Notes: generated from the letters alone by a model not told the origin. Shown: positions 26,749-35,914, counted from the stretch's first letter. The stretch is 64,000 nt of DNA from JAGXRK01 sp963714415 (GCA_963714415.1 CAVQOL010000004.1:1-64000), one strand, 5' to 3'. Numbers and translations are program-made.

Positions 26749-27975
26749 ATGAATATAAGCCAAACATTAGCTTTCTCGGCTCAATCGATTAAAAACAATA
26801 AACTTCGTACGTCCTTAACAGTGCTTGGAATTGTTGTTGGCATTTTTTCAATTATTGTAATTATGACCATCATAACCATGCTTCAAAACAGTATTGAAGG
26901 TGGTTTATCACAATTAAGTAAAAATACTTTTCAGATTCAAAAGAATGATCCAACAGTTGGCGGTGGCGGGCATAGAAGAGATAGGTCACGAAGAGATATA
27001 ACAATCTATGAAGCAAATCGTCTCAAAGAATTATTAACCTCGGCATTGTACGTTGGTGCAGAACAGTGGCAGTTTGGAAGAGTAGTTAAATATGGGAACA
27101 AAGAAACTAATCCAAATATTTCTGTTGCAGGAGCTACCACCGATGCAATGAACACAAATAACTGGTTAGTTGAAGAAGGTCGCAGTCTTAGAGAGATTGA
27201 TATTGAAAATTCCAGAAATGTCTGTATTCTTGGACAGGACGTAGTTGATAAACTTTTTCCGAATATCAATCCGGTTGGACAAACTGTAAGAGTGGATGGT
27301 CGCCCACTCCAGGTAATTGGTATTCTTGAAAGAGAACCTTCTCTTTTTGGACAAAGTAGAGATAATCGCATAATTATGCCAATTACAACCTGGCAAGCAA
27401 TGTTTGGAAAATATTCATACAGCGTAAATATTACGGTTATGTCGTACGGGAAAGATGATTATAATGAAGTGATTGAATCAGCAATTGGACACTTCAGGCA
27501 AATCAGAAAGAATGCTCCTGGTGAACCAAATGATTTTTATATCTTTAGTAATGAATCTATGATTGGTCTGGTTAACGATATAACCGATCCTATTAAAATT
27601 GGAGCTCTGGCTGTTTCAGTTATTGCCTTAATTGCAGCCGGTGTTGGAATTATGAACATTATGCTTGTATCTGTTACTGAAAGGACAAAAGAAATAGGTA
27701 TAAGAAAAGCGGTCGGAGCAAAAAAATCTGATATTCTAACTCAGTTTCTTATTGAAGCAATCATTCTTTGTGTGATTGGCGGAATTATTGGAATATTACT
27801 AGGTATAGGTATTGGAAACTTTGCAGGCAGTTTCCTTAACGCTGAAAAAGCAGTTCCTGTTGATTGGGTTATTATTGGAATTACTCTTTGTGTTGTGGTC
27901 GGAATTATCTTTGGAACTTATCCGGCTTATAAAGCAGCAAACTTAGATCCTATTGAAGCATTGAGATACGAATAA
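26749..27975 (+). CDS. MacB-type permease 2
   Basis: This second FtsX/MacB permease is intact at 408 residues: helix 1 after NNKLRTSLTVLGIVVGIFS, a periplasmic MacB core domain (residues ~40-270, with ILGQDVVDKLFPNINPVGQT), then three helices with GVGIMNIMLVSVTERTKEIG and AANLDPIEALRYE. Gly-Gly-Gly-His-Arg-Arg around residue 73 is unusual for the core loop. It shares the single ATPase at 24665 with permease 1, so the exporter is probably a permease heterodimer. The cargo could be a peptide, lipid or drug; nothing nearby decides. Its stop lies five bases from that of the convergent gene. Confidence 0.92.
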   Translation: MNISQTLAFSAQSIKNNKLRTSLTVLGIVVGIFSIIVIMTIITMLQNSIEGGLSQLSKNTFQIQKNDPTVGGGGHRRDRSRRDITIYEANRLKELLTSALYVGAEQWQFGRVVKYGNKETNPNISVAGATTDAMNTNNWLVEEGRSLREIDIENSRNVCILGQDVVDKLFPNINPVGQTVRVDGRPLQVIGILEREPSLFGQSRDNRIIMPITTWQAMFGKYSYSVNITVMSYGKDDYNEVIESAIGHFRQIRKNAPGEPNDFYIFSNESMIGLVNDITDPIKIGALAVSVIALIAAGVGIMNIMLVSVTERTKEIGIRKAVGAKKSDILTQFLIEAIILCVIGGIIGILLGIGIGNFAGSFLNAEKAVPVDWVIIGITLCVVVGIIFGTYPAYKAANLDPIEALRYE

Positions 27976-27979
27976 ATTA

Positions 27980-29992
27980 TTAGAAATTTACATCAAGCTG
28001 AAAACTTATTCTGTTATCAATATTGTTTTGAATTAGATTGTTTCCGGAACTTAAAGTTTCTTCTTCTGGTTTATAGGTTTCAGAATATTTCATTGACAAC
28101 GTTAGCATTCTCATCACTTTATATCTGACAATAAAATACCATCTCAAACCTTCATCATACATAGCTAAATTTGTCATCACACCTGTTAAATCATTTTCAT
28201 ATTCATAAATAGCCGAATTGAAAGAATCCGTTTTGAAGAATATTATTCTTCCATAAAGAACTAAATCATTACCCGGATTATACCGAAGATCCTGAAAGAA
28301 AAGATAGCCGTCTTCCTTTAAATTTGTTGCACTCACATTAAAATAATTATACTCTGCGCGGCTTCTTAGTCTGATTGTTTTTGATGCCGTGTGTGCAATT
28401 TCAAATCTTATTGCTTGTCTTAGTCTTTTTGTTACCTGCTTAAGATCATAAAAAGTTTGTGTTACATCTTTATACTCATATTTAAAACGAATTTTAGTTT
28501 CAGTATTTGTAAAAGGTTTTGAAGTAAGTTCGGCTAAAATCTCATCGCCATCGGAAGGAGAAACATTAGTAAAAGTACGATAAGGATATTTAAACTGATC
28601 ATAGTACACATTCAGTATGCCTAATGGAATTCGCCATCTGAAACCTGTGTAAAAACCAATTTCGTTAGTTGTTGCTCCGGCTCTTTCACCAAATCCGCTT
28701 CCTCTGTAGTTTGAATAATTCCTTGGATAATTTCTAAAAGCAGTTATCAAAGAAAAATTTCTTGAAACAGAAAATTGTAATCCGTTAATCGAAGCAACAG
28801 AGGTTTGATCATAAGAAAATTCACCAAAGAAATTTATGTTTGAGTAAACAGCATCATAAAAAACTGAATAGTATCTGAATTCATCGCCGCTAAGTCCGAA
28901 AGTAGTTGAAGATTGTATAGGATTACTGAGTTTTACATTGTAACCTAATACTCCAAATTGAATTGCACTAAATGGTTGATATTCTATGACTCCTCCGAAA
29001 ACTTTTTCCTCTGCAGAATTAATTCTAAATATTTCGGTTTCTGTTCGATGATATCCATCTAATGGGCGTGATGTAATAATATCTTCGACACTATCAATGC
29101 TTGCATCAAATTTATTTTGTGAATAGAAAGCTGAGAAGGAAAGATTATCAAATTGAATAGTTGCTGCACCGCCGCGCAAAAAATTTACTTCTGTTGAACT
29201 AGTGTATGGACGAACACCTCGTGCATTTTTCTTTGCAGGATAAATTGCATCTGTACTTTTAGAAATTGCATACGGACTCCACAAAGCAAGACCTTGCCCG
29301 AATTCGAGTAAATAATCGCCAAGTGCAAAAGCTTTCACTAAACCTATATCCTTTATAAAAAGATGATAAGAAATAAAATCAGCATAAGAAGTTTCCCCCG
29401 GATCTTTATCGGCTAAAATTCCAAACTGATAATTATTTTCTTGTCTTACTAACAGCCTGTTATAGGATTTTATTTTTGATCCGGCATATTTATCATCAAT
29501 AAAACCTTTTCTTGTCTGTAAATCGTTAATAACTCGGCTTCTTAAATTGAAACGAAAATTTCTAAGTGCTGGAACCGGAAATTCTTCCGGAGGTTTTTCG
29601 GTAATTATCTTTGAAGGTCTTTCTATAATAGTAATAAAAGGTAAAATATTATTGATTATATCTTTTGACAGTTCTTTGATGGCAAACAATTCCTGAACTG
29701 AAAAAAAAGTACCGAATTTATTACGATGATCAATAATTAAATTTGCTGTATAAACGTCTACGAAAGGAAGACGTAATAGTTCTGTCAGGTCAGCGGCATT
29801 TATATCTATAGGATTATTTATCAAATACTCAAATCGATCAAACAATTCTGAATTATCGCTTTCCTCACTGGCTTCTTCAATCAATTCTTCGATAACATCT
29901 TCTGTATCAAGATAAGTGGTGTCTGTTTGTCCAAAAGACAGATTAACAAGAATAAAGATTACTATCGTTGATGAAATAAAAAATATTCTCAA
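27980..29992 (-). CDS. Helix-hairpin-helix protein fused to an outer membrane beta-barrel
   Basis: This is an exported protein of unclear function. Signal peptide MRIFFISSTIVIFILVNLSF ends in FGQ. Residues ~30-125 hold an acidic stretch and two helix-hairpin-helix units related to ComEA (NPIDINAADLTELLRLPFVD, then FFSVQELFAIKELSKDI). The remaining ~540 residues alternate aromatic and polar residues in long strands, with turns such as YNPGNDLVLYGRIIFF and a final aromatic-ending strand RISFQLDVNF, the pattern of an outer membrane barrel ending. The HhH motif in soluble proteins binds DNA backbone; here it would sit in the periplasm. It is separated by one base from the PorV/PorQ-like gene upstream, so the two are almost certainly co-expressed. 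Confidence 0.8.
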   Translation of the reverse strand: MRIFFISSTIVIFILVNLSFGQTDTTYLDTEDVIEELIEEASEESDNSELFDRFEYLINNPIDINAADLTELLRLPFVDVYTANLIIDHRNKFGTFFSVQELFAIKELSKDIINNILPFITIIERPSKIITEKPPEEFPVPALRNFRFNLRSRVINDLQTRKGFIDDKYAGSKIKSYNRLLVRQENNYQFGILADKDPGETSYADFISYHLFIKDIGLVKAFALGDYLLEFGQGLALWSPYAISKSTDAIYPAKKNARGVRPYTSSTEVNFLRGGAATIQFDNLSFSAFYSQNKFDASIDSVEDIITSRPLDGYHRTETEIFRINSAEEKVFGGVIEYQPFSAIQFGVLGYNVKLSNPIQSSTTFGLSGDEFRYYSVFYDAVYSNINFFGEFSYDQTSVASINGLQFSVSRNFSLITAFRNYPRNYSNYRGSGFGERAGATTNEIGFYTGFRWRIPLGILNVYYDQFKYPYRTFTNVSPSDGDEILAELTSKPFTNTETKIRFKYEYKDVTQTFYDLKQVTKRLRQAIRFEIAHTASKTIRLRSRAEYNYFNVSATNLKEDGYLFFQDLRYNPGNDLVLYGRIIFFKTDSFNSAIYEYENDLTGVMTNLAMYDEGLRWYFIVRYKVMRMLTLSMKYSETYKPEEETLSSGNNLIQNNIDNRISFQLDVNF

Positions 29993-29993
29993 T

Positions 29994-30851
29994 TCAGTTT
30001 AATCCCAGATAATTTTTAATCATTTTAGTTCTGCTCATTTCTTTTCCAAAACTTATAATTACTCCTGCCTGATGAGTTAATCCAAGATCATGATGAGAGA
30101 AAAAAGCATAATCAAGACTGAATATTGAAAAATTAATTCCAACACCGGCAGAATAACGGGATGGTTGATTAGAGAAACCAGTTCTTAGTGAGAGATATTC
30201 TATTATTTCGTAATCAACTCCAAATTGAATTGAAGGATTATATCTTATATCTTTTTCAACAGCAAAATTGATTGAAAGCATATTTAGTAAATCATAACTA
30301 GCACCTAAATTAATAATAGTAGGAATCTGGTCATCTACATTTGCTAATGATGCCCTATTTATATTATGAACGACAAATCCTAATCGTAAATCATTTGTAA
30401 TGTAGGTGAGTCCGCCCAAATCAAGATAAAATACTCCCTTGTTACCATAATTTTGAATTGAAAATGTATGATAATTAAACGCTAAACCGCCAAAAATTTT
30501 ATTTTGATAATTGTAAGAATAACCCAATTTTAATTTTGACTCTCTGAATAACTCAAAGCCATAAGTCATACCCCCAAAAGCAAAAGATCCGAATGATGTA
30601 GGTTCGAGATATGCTACATATCCGTTAGCCATTTCTGATATACCAAACGGAGCAGGGGAGTAGTAAACACCAATTTCTCTCCAGTTAATTTGTGAAAGAC
30701 CGGCTGGATTATTAAAAACAGAAAAAACATCATTGCTCAAGGCAACATCGGAGTTTGACAGTGCAATCTGTTTTGCACCCGGATTATATTGCGCGTTTAC
30801 CGTAAATTGAAATTGTAAGATTAGGATTAAACCAATAAATAAGATTTTCAT
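29994..30851 (-). CDS. PorV/PorQ-like outer membrane protein
   Basis: This is a FadL-fold barrel related to the T9SS shuttle proteins PorV and PorQ. Signal peptide MKILFIGLILILQFQFTVNA is followed by YNPGAKQIALSNSDVALSND and VFNNPAGLSQ, the family's N-terminal motif (asparagine-proline-alanine-glycine after an early variable strand). The rest is about 12-14 predicted strands, ending in a strand with SRTKMIKNYLGLN after it. At 285 residues it is shorter than PorV and closer to PorQ. Its role in sorting is inferred from family and from the sorting-domain proteins at the window start. Confidence 0.78.
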   Translation of the reverse strand: MKILFIGLILILQFQFTVNAQYNPGAKQIALSNSDVALSNDVFSVFNNPAGLSQINWREIGVYYSPAPFGISEMANGYVAYLEPTSFGSFAFGGMTYGFELFRESKLKLGYSYNYQNKIFGGLAFNYHTFSIQNYGNKGVFYLDLGGLTYITNDLRLGFVVHNINRASLANVDDQIPTIINLGASYDLLNMLSINFAVEKDIRYNPSIQFGVDYEIIEYLSLRTGFSNQPSRYSAGVGINFSIFSLDYAFFSHHDLGLTHQAGVIISFGKEMSRTKMIKNYLGLN

Positions 30852-30925
30852 AGTAAATAAAAGTTTGTTGCCCGATTATATCTAAATTCATATATTAAAA
30901 CAACAAAAAGAATAGAAGTATTTAA

Positions 30926-31726
30926 ATGAAAAGAATATTGTTAATTGTAGCATTTGTATCAACGGTTAGTTTAGCTCAGGAGTTAAACTGTAAGGTAACT
31001 GTTAACTATGAAGGCTTACCCGTAAATAATCGTGAGATTCTTACCGGATTTGCAAATACTGTTGAAGCTTATATGAATACAACTCAGTTTACCAGTTCTG
31101 GCTGGGGTCAGAAGATAGATTGCTCAATAAATATTTTTTTCACAAGTGCCAGCAGTGATGTAGATTACTCTGCCCAGGTTGTAGTAGTTAGTACCCGACC
31201 GGTTTTAGATTCTGAACGTCAATCTCCAATTTTAACAATTAACGATCCGGTTTGGTCATTTCGATTTGAAAAAAATCAAGCACTTTATTCTCAGGCTTCT
31301 TTTGATCCACTAACAGGATTTTTGGATTTTTATGCAAACTTGATAATAGGTTTTGATACTGAGACATTTGAACAATTGGGTGGGAATCCATTTTTCAGAA
31401 AAGCTTTTGATATAGTTAATCTTGGAAACTCCAGTTCTTATTCAAAAGGATGGGAAAGAAATAACGCTTCGTACAGCCGATGGGGAATTTGTGAGGATCT
31501 TTTGAGCGATAAATACAGAGCATTTAGAGAATCATTTTTTATTTACCATTATGGGCTTGATGAATTACAATATGATAGAATATCTGCTCAAAATAAAATA
31601 GTCGGTCTGATTAATAATCTTGATGAAACGAAAAAACGGACAGAAATTAACAGTGTTTTAATAAGATCATTTTTCGATGCGAAGTATGGGGAGATTATGG
31701 ATCTACTAATGATTATACTGAAATAG
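30926..31726 (+). CDS. DUF4835 family secreted protein
   Basis: This matches the DUF4835 family of Bacteroidota, secreted proteins of unknown function. A signal peptide (MKRILLIVAFVSTVSLAQ) is followed by ELNCKVTVNYEGLPVNNREI and the family features PILTINDPVWSFRFEKNQAL and DFYANLIIGFDTETFEQLGG. The frame ends at 31726 through a one-base shift in TATGGGGAGATTAT. The corrected end reads DYGSTNDYTEIAEIVIKLRR and IDPAHSARYNDLLK, with stop at 31795-31797. It is divergent from the PorV/PorQ-like gene across 74 bp that must hold both promoters. Confidence 0.82.
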   Translation: MKRILLIVAFVSTVSLAQELNCKVTVNYEGLPVNNREILTGFANTVEAYMNTTQFTSSGWGQKIDCSINIFFTSASSDVDYSAQVVVVSTRPVLDSERQSPILTINDPVWSFRFEKNQALYSQASFDPLTGFLDFYANLIIGFDTETFEQLGGNPFFRKAFDIVNLGNSSSYSKGWERNNASYSRWGICEDLLSDKYRAFRESFFIYHYGLDELQYDRISAQNKIVGLINNLDETKKRTEINSVLIRSFFDAKYGEIMDLLMIILK

Positions 31727-31811
31727 CAGAAATTGTTATTAAGTTAAGAAGGATAGATCCTGCACATTCTGCAAGGTATAACGACTTATTGAAATAAATA
31801 TTTTGATTTAG

Positions 31812-32933
31812 CTAAAAGTCATATTTCCAAATGCGGTAAGTTTTATATTTATCACCGCCCATAACATTAGCTCCTCTGTTCATCATGTCATTATCTTCAA
31901 GAATCCAGCTTGCTTCACCTAGAATAATTCCAAGTTTTTGAGCTCGCTGTACTATTTCCCAATAGAAAACAGAATCCAAACCTTTCTTCTGAAATTCAGG
32001 AATAATTCCCAGTGTTATAATTCTTGCCCATTTAATTTTTTTCTTTTGAGTGAAAAGCTTAATAAAATTAAACGGTAATAATCTACCATTCATATTTTTA
32101 AAAATTTCATTATAATCAAGTACAACAAGTGCAAAACCAACTAGCTTTCCTTCTATCTCACCGAACAAAACGAGAGATGGTTCTATTAAAGGTTTCATGT
32201 CTTCTGCCATCGCATCAATTTGCTCATCATACATCGGGATGAAACCCCAATTTGGTGCCCAAGCTTTGTTGTATACGTATTTTACTTTTTCTAACTCTGC
32301 CTTAAAGTTCTTCATATCAAGCTGTGAGATATTTAGCTTATATCTTTCCCTAGCAAGTTGCTGAACACGTTTTAATTTTTCAGAGGACGTTACTTTATGA
32401 TTTTCAAGTTTATATGCGTATAAATCTTTAGCCTTTGCCATTCCATAATTTTCACAAAGATCGATATAGTATTTTGGATTATAAGTCATCATAAGTCGTG
32501 GTGAGTCATCAAAACCCTCATACAACATTCCCCATTCATCATTACTTGAAGGATTTGCCGGACCTAACATTCCTTTCAATCCTTTATCTTGAAGCCAGTT
32601 CTTTGCTGCATTAAAAAGTGCATTAGCAACTTGTTGATCATTTATGCATTCAAAGAATCCGAAGAAACCATTATTATCTTTATGATGCTCAAGATGGACA
32701 TCATTTTTTATTGCAGCAATACGTCCGACTAACTTTCCATCACGTTCTGCTAAAAAATATTCTGCTTCAGCTTGTTTGAAGAAAGGGTTTTTTGTCTTGC
32801 TTAATAATTTCTTTCTTTCCATTATCAGAGGCGGAACCCAGTAAGGATCATTCTTATAAATTTCCCATTGAAAATTTATAAATCTCCTAAGGTCGGATTT
32901 ATTTTTTACGGTAGTGATTTTAATCTCACTCAT
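31812..32933 (-). CDS. GNAT-type acyltransferase, probable ceramide synthase (bCerS-like)
   Basis: This belongs to a long GNAT-superfamily group whose N-terminus reads YKNDPYWVPPLIMERKKLLS, with NPFFKQAEAEYFLAERDGKL and GRIAAI, then GFFGFFE, GMLGPANPSSNDEWG and AKAKDLYAY. This is the group of the Caulobacter bacterial ceramide synthase, an acyl-CoA-dependent N-acyltransferase. The second half carries another GNAT-like fold (GKLVGFALVVLDYNE, then ITLGIIPEFQKKGLDSVFYW). At 373 residues it has the expected length. It follows the serine palmitoyltransferase-like gene by 78 bp on the same strand, with a terminator between them. The neighbour, not the sequence alone, makes ceramide acylation the best call; another amine acceptor is possible. 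Confidence 0.7.
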   Translation of the reverse strand: MSEIKITTVKNKSDLRRFINFQWEIYKNDPYWVPPLIMERKKLLSKTKNPFFKQAEAEYFLAERDGKLVGRIAAIKNDVHLEHHKDNNGFFGFFECINDQQVANALFNAAKNWLQDKGLKGMLGPANPSSNDEWGMLYEGFDDSPRLMMTYNPKYYIDLCENYGMAKAKDLYAYKLENHKVTSSEKLKRVQQLARERYKLNISQLDMKNFKAELEKVKYVYNKAWAPNWGFIPMYDEQIDAMAEDMKPLIEPSLVLFGEIEGKLVGFALVVLDYNEIFKNMNGRLLPFNFIKLFTQKKKIKWARIITLGIIPEFQKKGLDSVFYWEIVQRAQKLGIILGEASWILEDNDMMNRGANVMGGDKYKTYRIWKYDF

Positions 32934-32948
32934 ATTTTCCTCTTCTTT

Positions 32949-32982
32949 TAAAAAAAAACATACTCCGTTTTCAGAGTATGCT
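32949..32982 (-). terminator. Terminator between the palmitoyltransferase and acyltransferase genes
   Basis: CATACTC and GAGTATG form a clean stem followed on the minus strand by nine T. It is a strong intrinsic terminator placed inside the locus, so the acyltransferase gene may be expressed by read-through or from its own promoter. Confidence 0.8.
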
Positions 32983-33011
32983 AAATCATAAAATAAGAAA
33001 TTTCAGGAAAC

Positions 33012-34202
33012 TTAGATTATTCCTATTGCTTTTCCTGCTTTTTCAAATACATCAATTATTTCATCAAGATGCTCTTTTTCATGAGTAGCCATATAGCTTG
33101 TTCTCATCATTTGTCTTCCTTGAGGAACACCAGGAGAAATAAATACATTAACAAAAACTCCATGATCGTATAAATATTTCCACATCATAAAAGAACGCTC
33201 GTCGTCACCAATTATTACAGGCACGATAGCAGTTCTTCCCTGAATTATATTAAATCCCTTTTCGGTAAGATTTTTTCTCATATAATTTGCATTGTCAACC
33301 AGCTTGTTCACTCTTTCCGGCTCGGCTTCAAGAATATCCAAAGCTGCCAGCGCTGATGCTACTGAAGCCGGTGTCGGTGAAGCACTAAATATCAATGCGG
33401 AAGAAAAATGTTTAAGATAGTTTATAACTCTTTCAGAACCGGCAACGAATCCACCAAGTGAAGCAAATGTTTTTGAGAAAGTTCCCATTGTAAGATCAAT
33501 TTCCTTCTCAAGATTAAACTCACTGGCAGTACCTCTTCCACCTTTACCAATAACACCAACAGCATGAGCATCATCGACCATTACACTTGCGCCATATTTC
33601 TTTGCAATTTCATACAATCTTGGCAGATCGACTATTTCGCCGCCAGTACTAAAAACGCCATCTGTTACAATTAATTTTCCGGCACTATCAGGAAGCTTAG
33701 ATAATTGTCTCTCAAGGTCACTCATATCATTATGCTTATATCTTGCCAATTCACCCATCAAACCTTTGGTCATCATCGTTCCTGCAACTATACAAGCATG
33801 ATTATCTTTATCAGAAATTACATAGTCGCCTCTCTGAACTAATGTAGGGATGATACCCTGAGCACTCAGGTAGCCTGTAGTAAATAATAGAACAGCTTCG
33901 GAATTAAAAAAAATGGCAAGTCTTTCTTCTAATTCGATATGCAAGTCAAGTGTGCCTGTTAAGTAACGCGAACCTGAGCAACCGGTACCATATTTTTCAA
34001 CGGCTTTAATTGCTGCTTCTTTTACTTTGGGATGACCGGTTAGACCAAGATAATTATTCGAACCAGCCATTATGATTCTTTTACCTTCTATTTGAACTAC
34101 AGGACCCTCATTTTCTTCAATTGGTCTAAAGTAAGGATAAATCCCAGCAGCTTTTACTTCATCAGCACGCGTGAATTCGTAACACTTTTTAAATAAATCC
34201 AA
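33012..34202 (-). CDS. spt: Serine palmitoyltransferase-like alpha-oxoamine synthase
   Basis: This is a PLP enzyme that would condense serine with an acyl thioester to 3-keto-dihydrosphingosine. The alpha-oxoamine synthase fold is clear: SNNYLGLTGHPKVKEAA, GTGCSGSRYLTGTLDLH, DDAHAVGVIGKGGRG and the PLP lysine in TFSKTFASLGGF. The N-terminus (AAGIYPYFRPIEENEGPVVQ) resembles bacterial serine palmitoyltransferases more than 8-amino-7-oxononanoate synthase (BioF) or KBL. The context agrees: a bCerS-like gene lies downstream and a CerR-like reductase is divergent, with no other biotin gene. The start is TTG at 34202 behind a strong GAGGAGGA site. No acyl carrier protein gene is in the window. Confidence 0.8.
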   Translation of the reverse strand: MDLFKKCYEFTRADEVKAAGIYPYFRPIEENEGPVVQIEGKRIIMAGSNNYLGLTGHPKVKEAAIKAVEKYGTGCSGSRYLTGTLDLHIELEERLAIFFNSEAVLLFTTGYLSAQGIIPTLVQRGDYVISDKDNHACIVAGTMMTKGLMGELARYKHNDMSDLERQLSKLPDSAGKLIVTDGVFSTGGEIVDLPRLYEIAKKYGASVMVDDAHAVGVIGKGGRGTASEFNLEKEIDLTMGTFSKTFASLGGFVAGSERVINYLKHFSSALIFSASPTPASVASALAALDILEAEPERVNKLVDNANYMRKNLTEKGFNIIQGRTAIVPVIIGDDERSFMMWKYLYDHGVFVNVFISPGVPQGRQMMRTSYMATHEKEHLDEIIDVFEKAGKAIGII

Positions 34203-34319
34203 ATATTCCTCCTCAACTGTTGGACGGAAACAACTAAATTATTAGTAGTAATTGTTTTTCGTTAAATTAGCGGGCAAAATTTATAACTAAATACCTATAA
34301 AAACAAATAAATTAACACT

Positions 34320-35312
34320 ATGGAAAGCAATCAAATAGCTGTAGTTACCGGAGCAAATGGTTTTGTTGGAAGTCACTTAGTTGATCTTCTTATTACTAAA
34401 GGATTCAAAGTTAGATGCATTACTCGTAAATCAAGTGATCTGAAGTGGTTGGAAGGAAAAGATATCGAAATACATCATTGCGGGCTTTTTAATAAGGATG
34501 GATTAAGAATAGCTCTGAAGGGTGCACATTATATTTTTCACGTTGCAGGAGTTGTAAAATCCAAAACCCCAGAAGGTTATTATCAAGGAAATGTTGAGAC
34601 TACAAGAAACCTACTTGATGTGGCTTTGCAAAACAAGGAAACAATTAAAAGATTTTTAGTTGTTAGTAGCCAAACCGTAACCGGTCCTTCACTCGACGGA
34701 GAACCTGTTAATGAAGAAACGGAGTGTAAACCGATAACAACTTATGGTAAAAGTAAACTTGAAGAAGAAAAAGTTGCATTATCTTTTTCTGATAGGCTGC
34801 CGATTACAATTTGCAGAGCATCTGCTGTTTATGGAGAAAGAGATACTGAAATATTTATTTACTTTAATACTTTCAGTAAAGGATTAACTACAACTATTGG
34901 TTTTGACAAAAAGGCTTTAAATCTTATTCACGTTACAGATTTGGTAGAAGGCATTTATTTGGCTGCAGTAAGCGATAATTCAGTTGGACAAATTTATTTC
35001 ATAAGTTCAGAAAAATTTTACACATGGTCAGAAATAAATAATATTACTGCAAAAGTTTTAGGAAAGAAAGCCATTGTTGTGAAAGTGCCCCATTTTCTGG
35101 TTTACACAATTGCAGCTATTGCTCAATTCTTTGCTGTTTTCAGTAAGAAAGCTGCTACACTTAATATTGAAAAGGCGAAAGATATCACCCAGCAATACTG
35201 GATATGTGATACATCAAAAGCAATAAGAGACTTTGGATACAGACAAAATATTTCTGCTGAAGAGGGAATAAGAAGAACCATTGAATGGTATAAAAAAATA
35301 AAATGGATTTGA
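34320..35312 (+). CDS. NAD-dependent epimerase-family reductase (CerR-like)
   Basis: This is an extended short-chain dehydrogenase: Rossmann motif TGANGFVGSHLVDLL, HVAGVVKS, active-site Tyr/Lys in TYGKSKLEEEK, and CRASAVYGERD. In Caulobacter an epimerase-family enzyme, CerR, takes part in ceramide formation by reducing the keto intermediate and is encoded with spt. Here the gene is divergent from the spt-like gene across 117 bp. The C-terminal third includes a hydrophobic stretch (FLVYTIAAIAQFFAVF), which could attach it to the membrane. The family is broad (sugar epimerases, dihydroflavonol-4-reductase-like and hydroxysteroid-like enzymes), so the call depends on the neighbours. Confidence 0.7.
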   Translation: MESNQIAVVTGANGFVGSHLVDLLITKGFKVRCITRKSSDLKWLEGKDIEIHHCGLFNKDGLRIALKGAHYIFHVAGVVKSKTPEGYYQGNVETTRNLLDVALQNKETIKRFLVVSSQTVTGPSLDGEPVNEETECKPITTYGKSKLEEEKVALSFSDRLPITICRASAVYGERDTEIFIYFNTFSKGLTTTIGFDKKALNLIHVTDLVEGIYLAAVSDNSVGQIYFISSEKFYTWSEINNITAKVLGKKAIVVKVPHFLVYTIAAIAQFFAVFSKKAATLNIEKAKDITQQYWICDTSKAIRDFGYRQNISAEEGIRRTIEWYKKIKWI

Positions 35313-35360
35313 TGAGATAATTAAAAAAATAAAAGATTGAAAGATTTTAAAAATTAATCT

Positions 35361-35765
35361 TTAATTATTCTCAGCACCTTCATCTATCCAAGTTCGAAAT
35401 CCCTTTAGTTGATTGTCAGTCAGAGGTGGAGCAGTTCCCGTTGGAGGCATAGGCAGTCCGATTCCTGGAAGACCTTCAACTTTCCATATTAAAATACTTG
35501 TTTCTGGTTCAAAAGGAACAACAATTCTATTATCAACAAATTTGGTATATAAAGTGAGATCCAGTCCGGCTTCGTACCTGCCATTACCGTGACAGGAATA
35601 GCATTTTGCCTGTAAAACCGGTACAATATGTTCTGAATAACTTACTAAGGAATCTGGAATGATATTGTTGTCAACATCATTTACCGTTATTGTATCGTCG
35701 CAGCTTGTAAAAGTAAATACAAGAATAAAACTCGCAGCTAATATTCCTAAAATATATTTTTTCAT
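35361..35765 (-). CDS. Cytochrome c-like lipoprotein
   Basis: This is a small exported heme protein. The ATG at 35765 gives signal MKKYILGILAASFILVFTFT and a lipobox Cys in TSCDD; an earlier ATG at 35816 has no signal-like start. One heme c motif CYSCH lies near residue 68, followed by GNGRYEAGLDLTLYTKF and a distal Met-rich GLPMPPTGTAPPLTD, the pattern of the planctomycete-type cytochrome c domain. It ends in GFRTWIDEGAENN. Its electron partner is not identified; neighbours do not form an obvious operon with it. Confidence 0.82.
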   Translation of the reverse strand: MKKYILGILAASFILVFTFTSCDDTITVNDVDNNIIPDSLVSYSEHIVPVLQAKCYSCHGNGRYEAGLDLTLYTKFVDNRIVVPFEPETSILIWKVEGLPGIGLPMPPTGTAPPLTDNQLKGFRTWIDEGAENN

Positions 35766-35861
35766 AATTACAGATAATTTTATAAACAAGATAGATTTTT
35801 TAGTTATTCCCGGCAATAGAATTTTTAATCAAGGAATTATATAAAGTGAATTGATTTTCAA

Positions 35862-35892
35862 TTGCAAAATCAGCTAAAATTTTTTAGGTTTG
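35862..35892 (+). promoter_or_regulatory. Bacteroidota-type promoter of tRNA-Ala
   Basis: ATTG (-33, close to TTTG) at 35861-35864, 20 bases, then TAGGTTTG (35885-35892) fit the TTTG/TAnnTTTG consensus with the same 20-bp spacing as the tRNA-Leu promoter. The tRNA begins 23 bp downstream. Confidence 0.55.
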
Positions 35893-35914
35893 CATCAGAT
35901 ATTTTTACTTTACT

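Noticed and set aside
33012..34202. BioF (biotin synthesis) or KBL
   Set aside because: The N-terminal motif and the two ceramide-type neighbours fit serine palmitoyltransferase better, and no bio gene is near.
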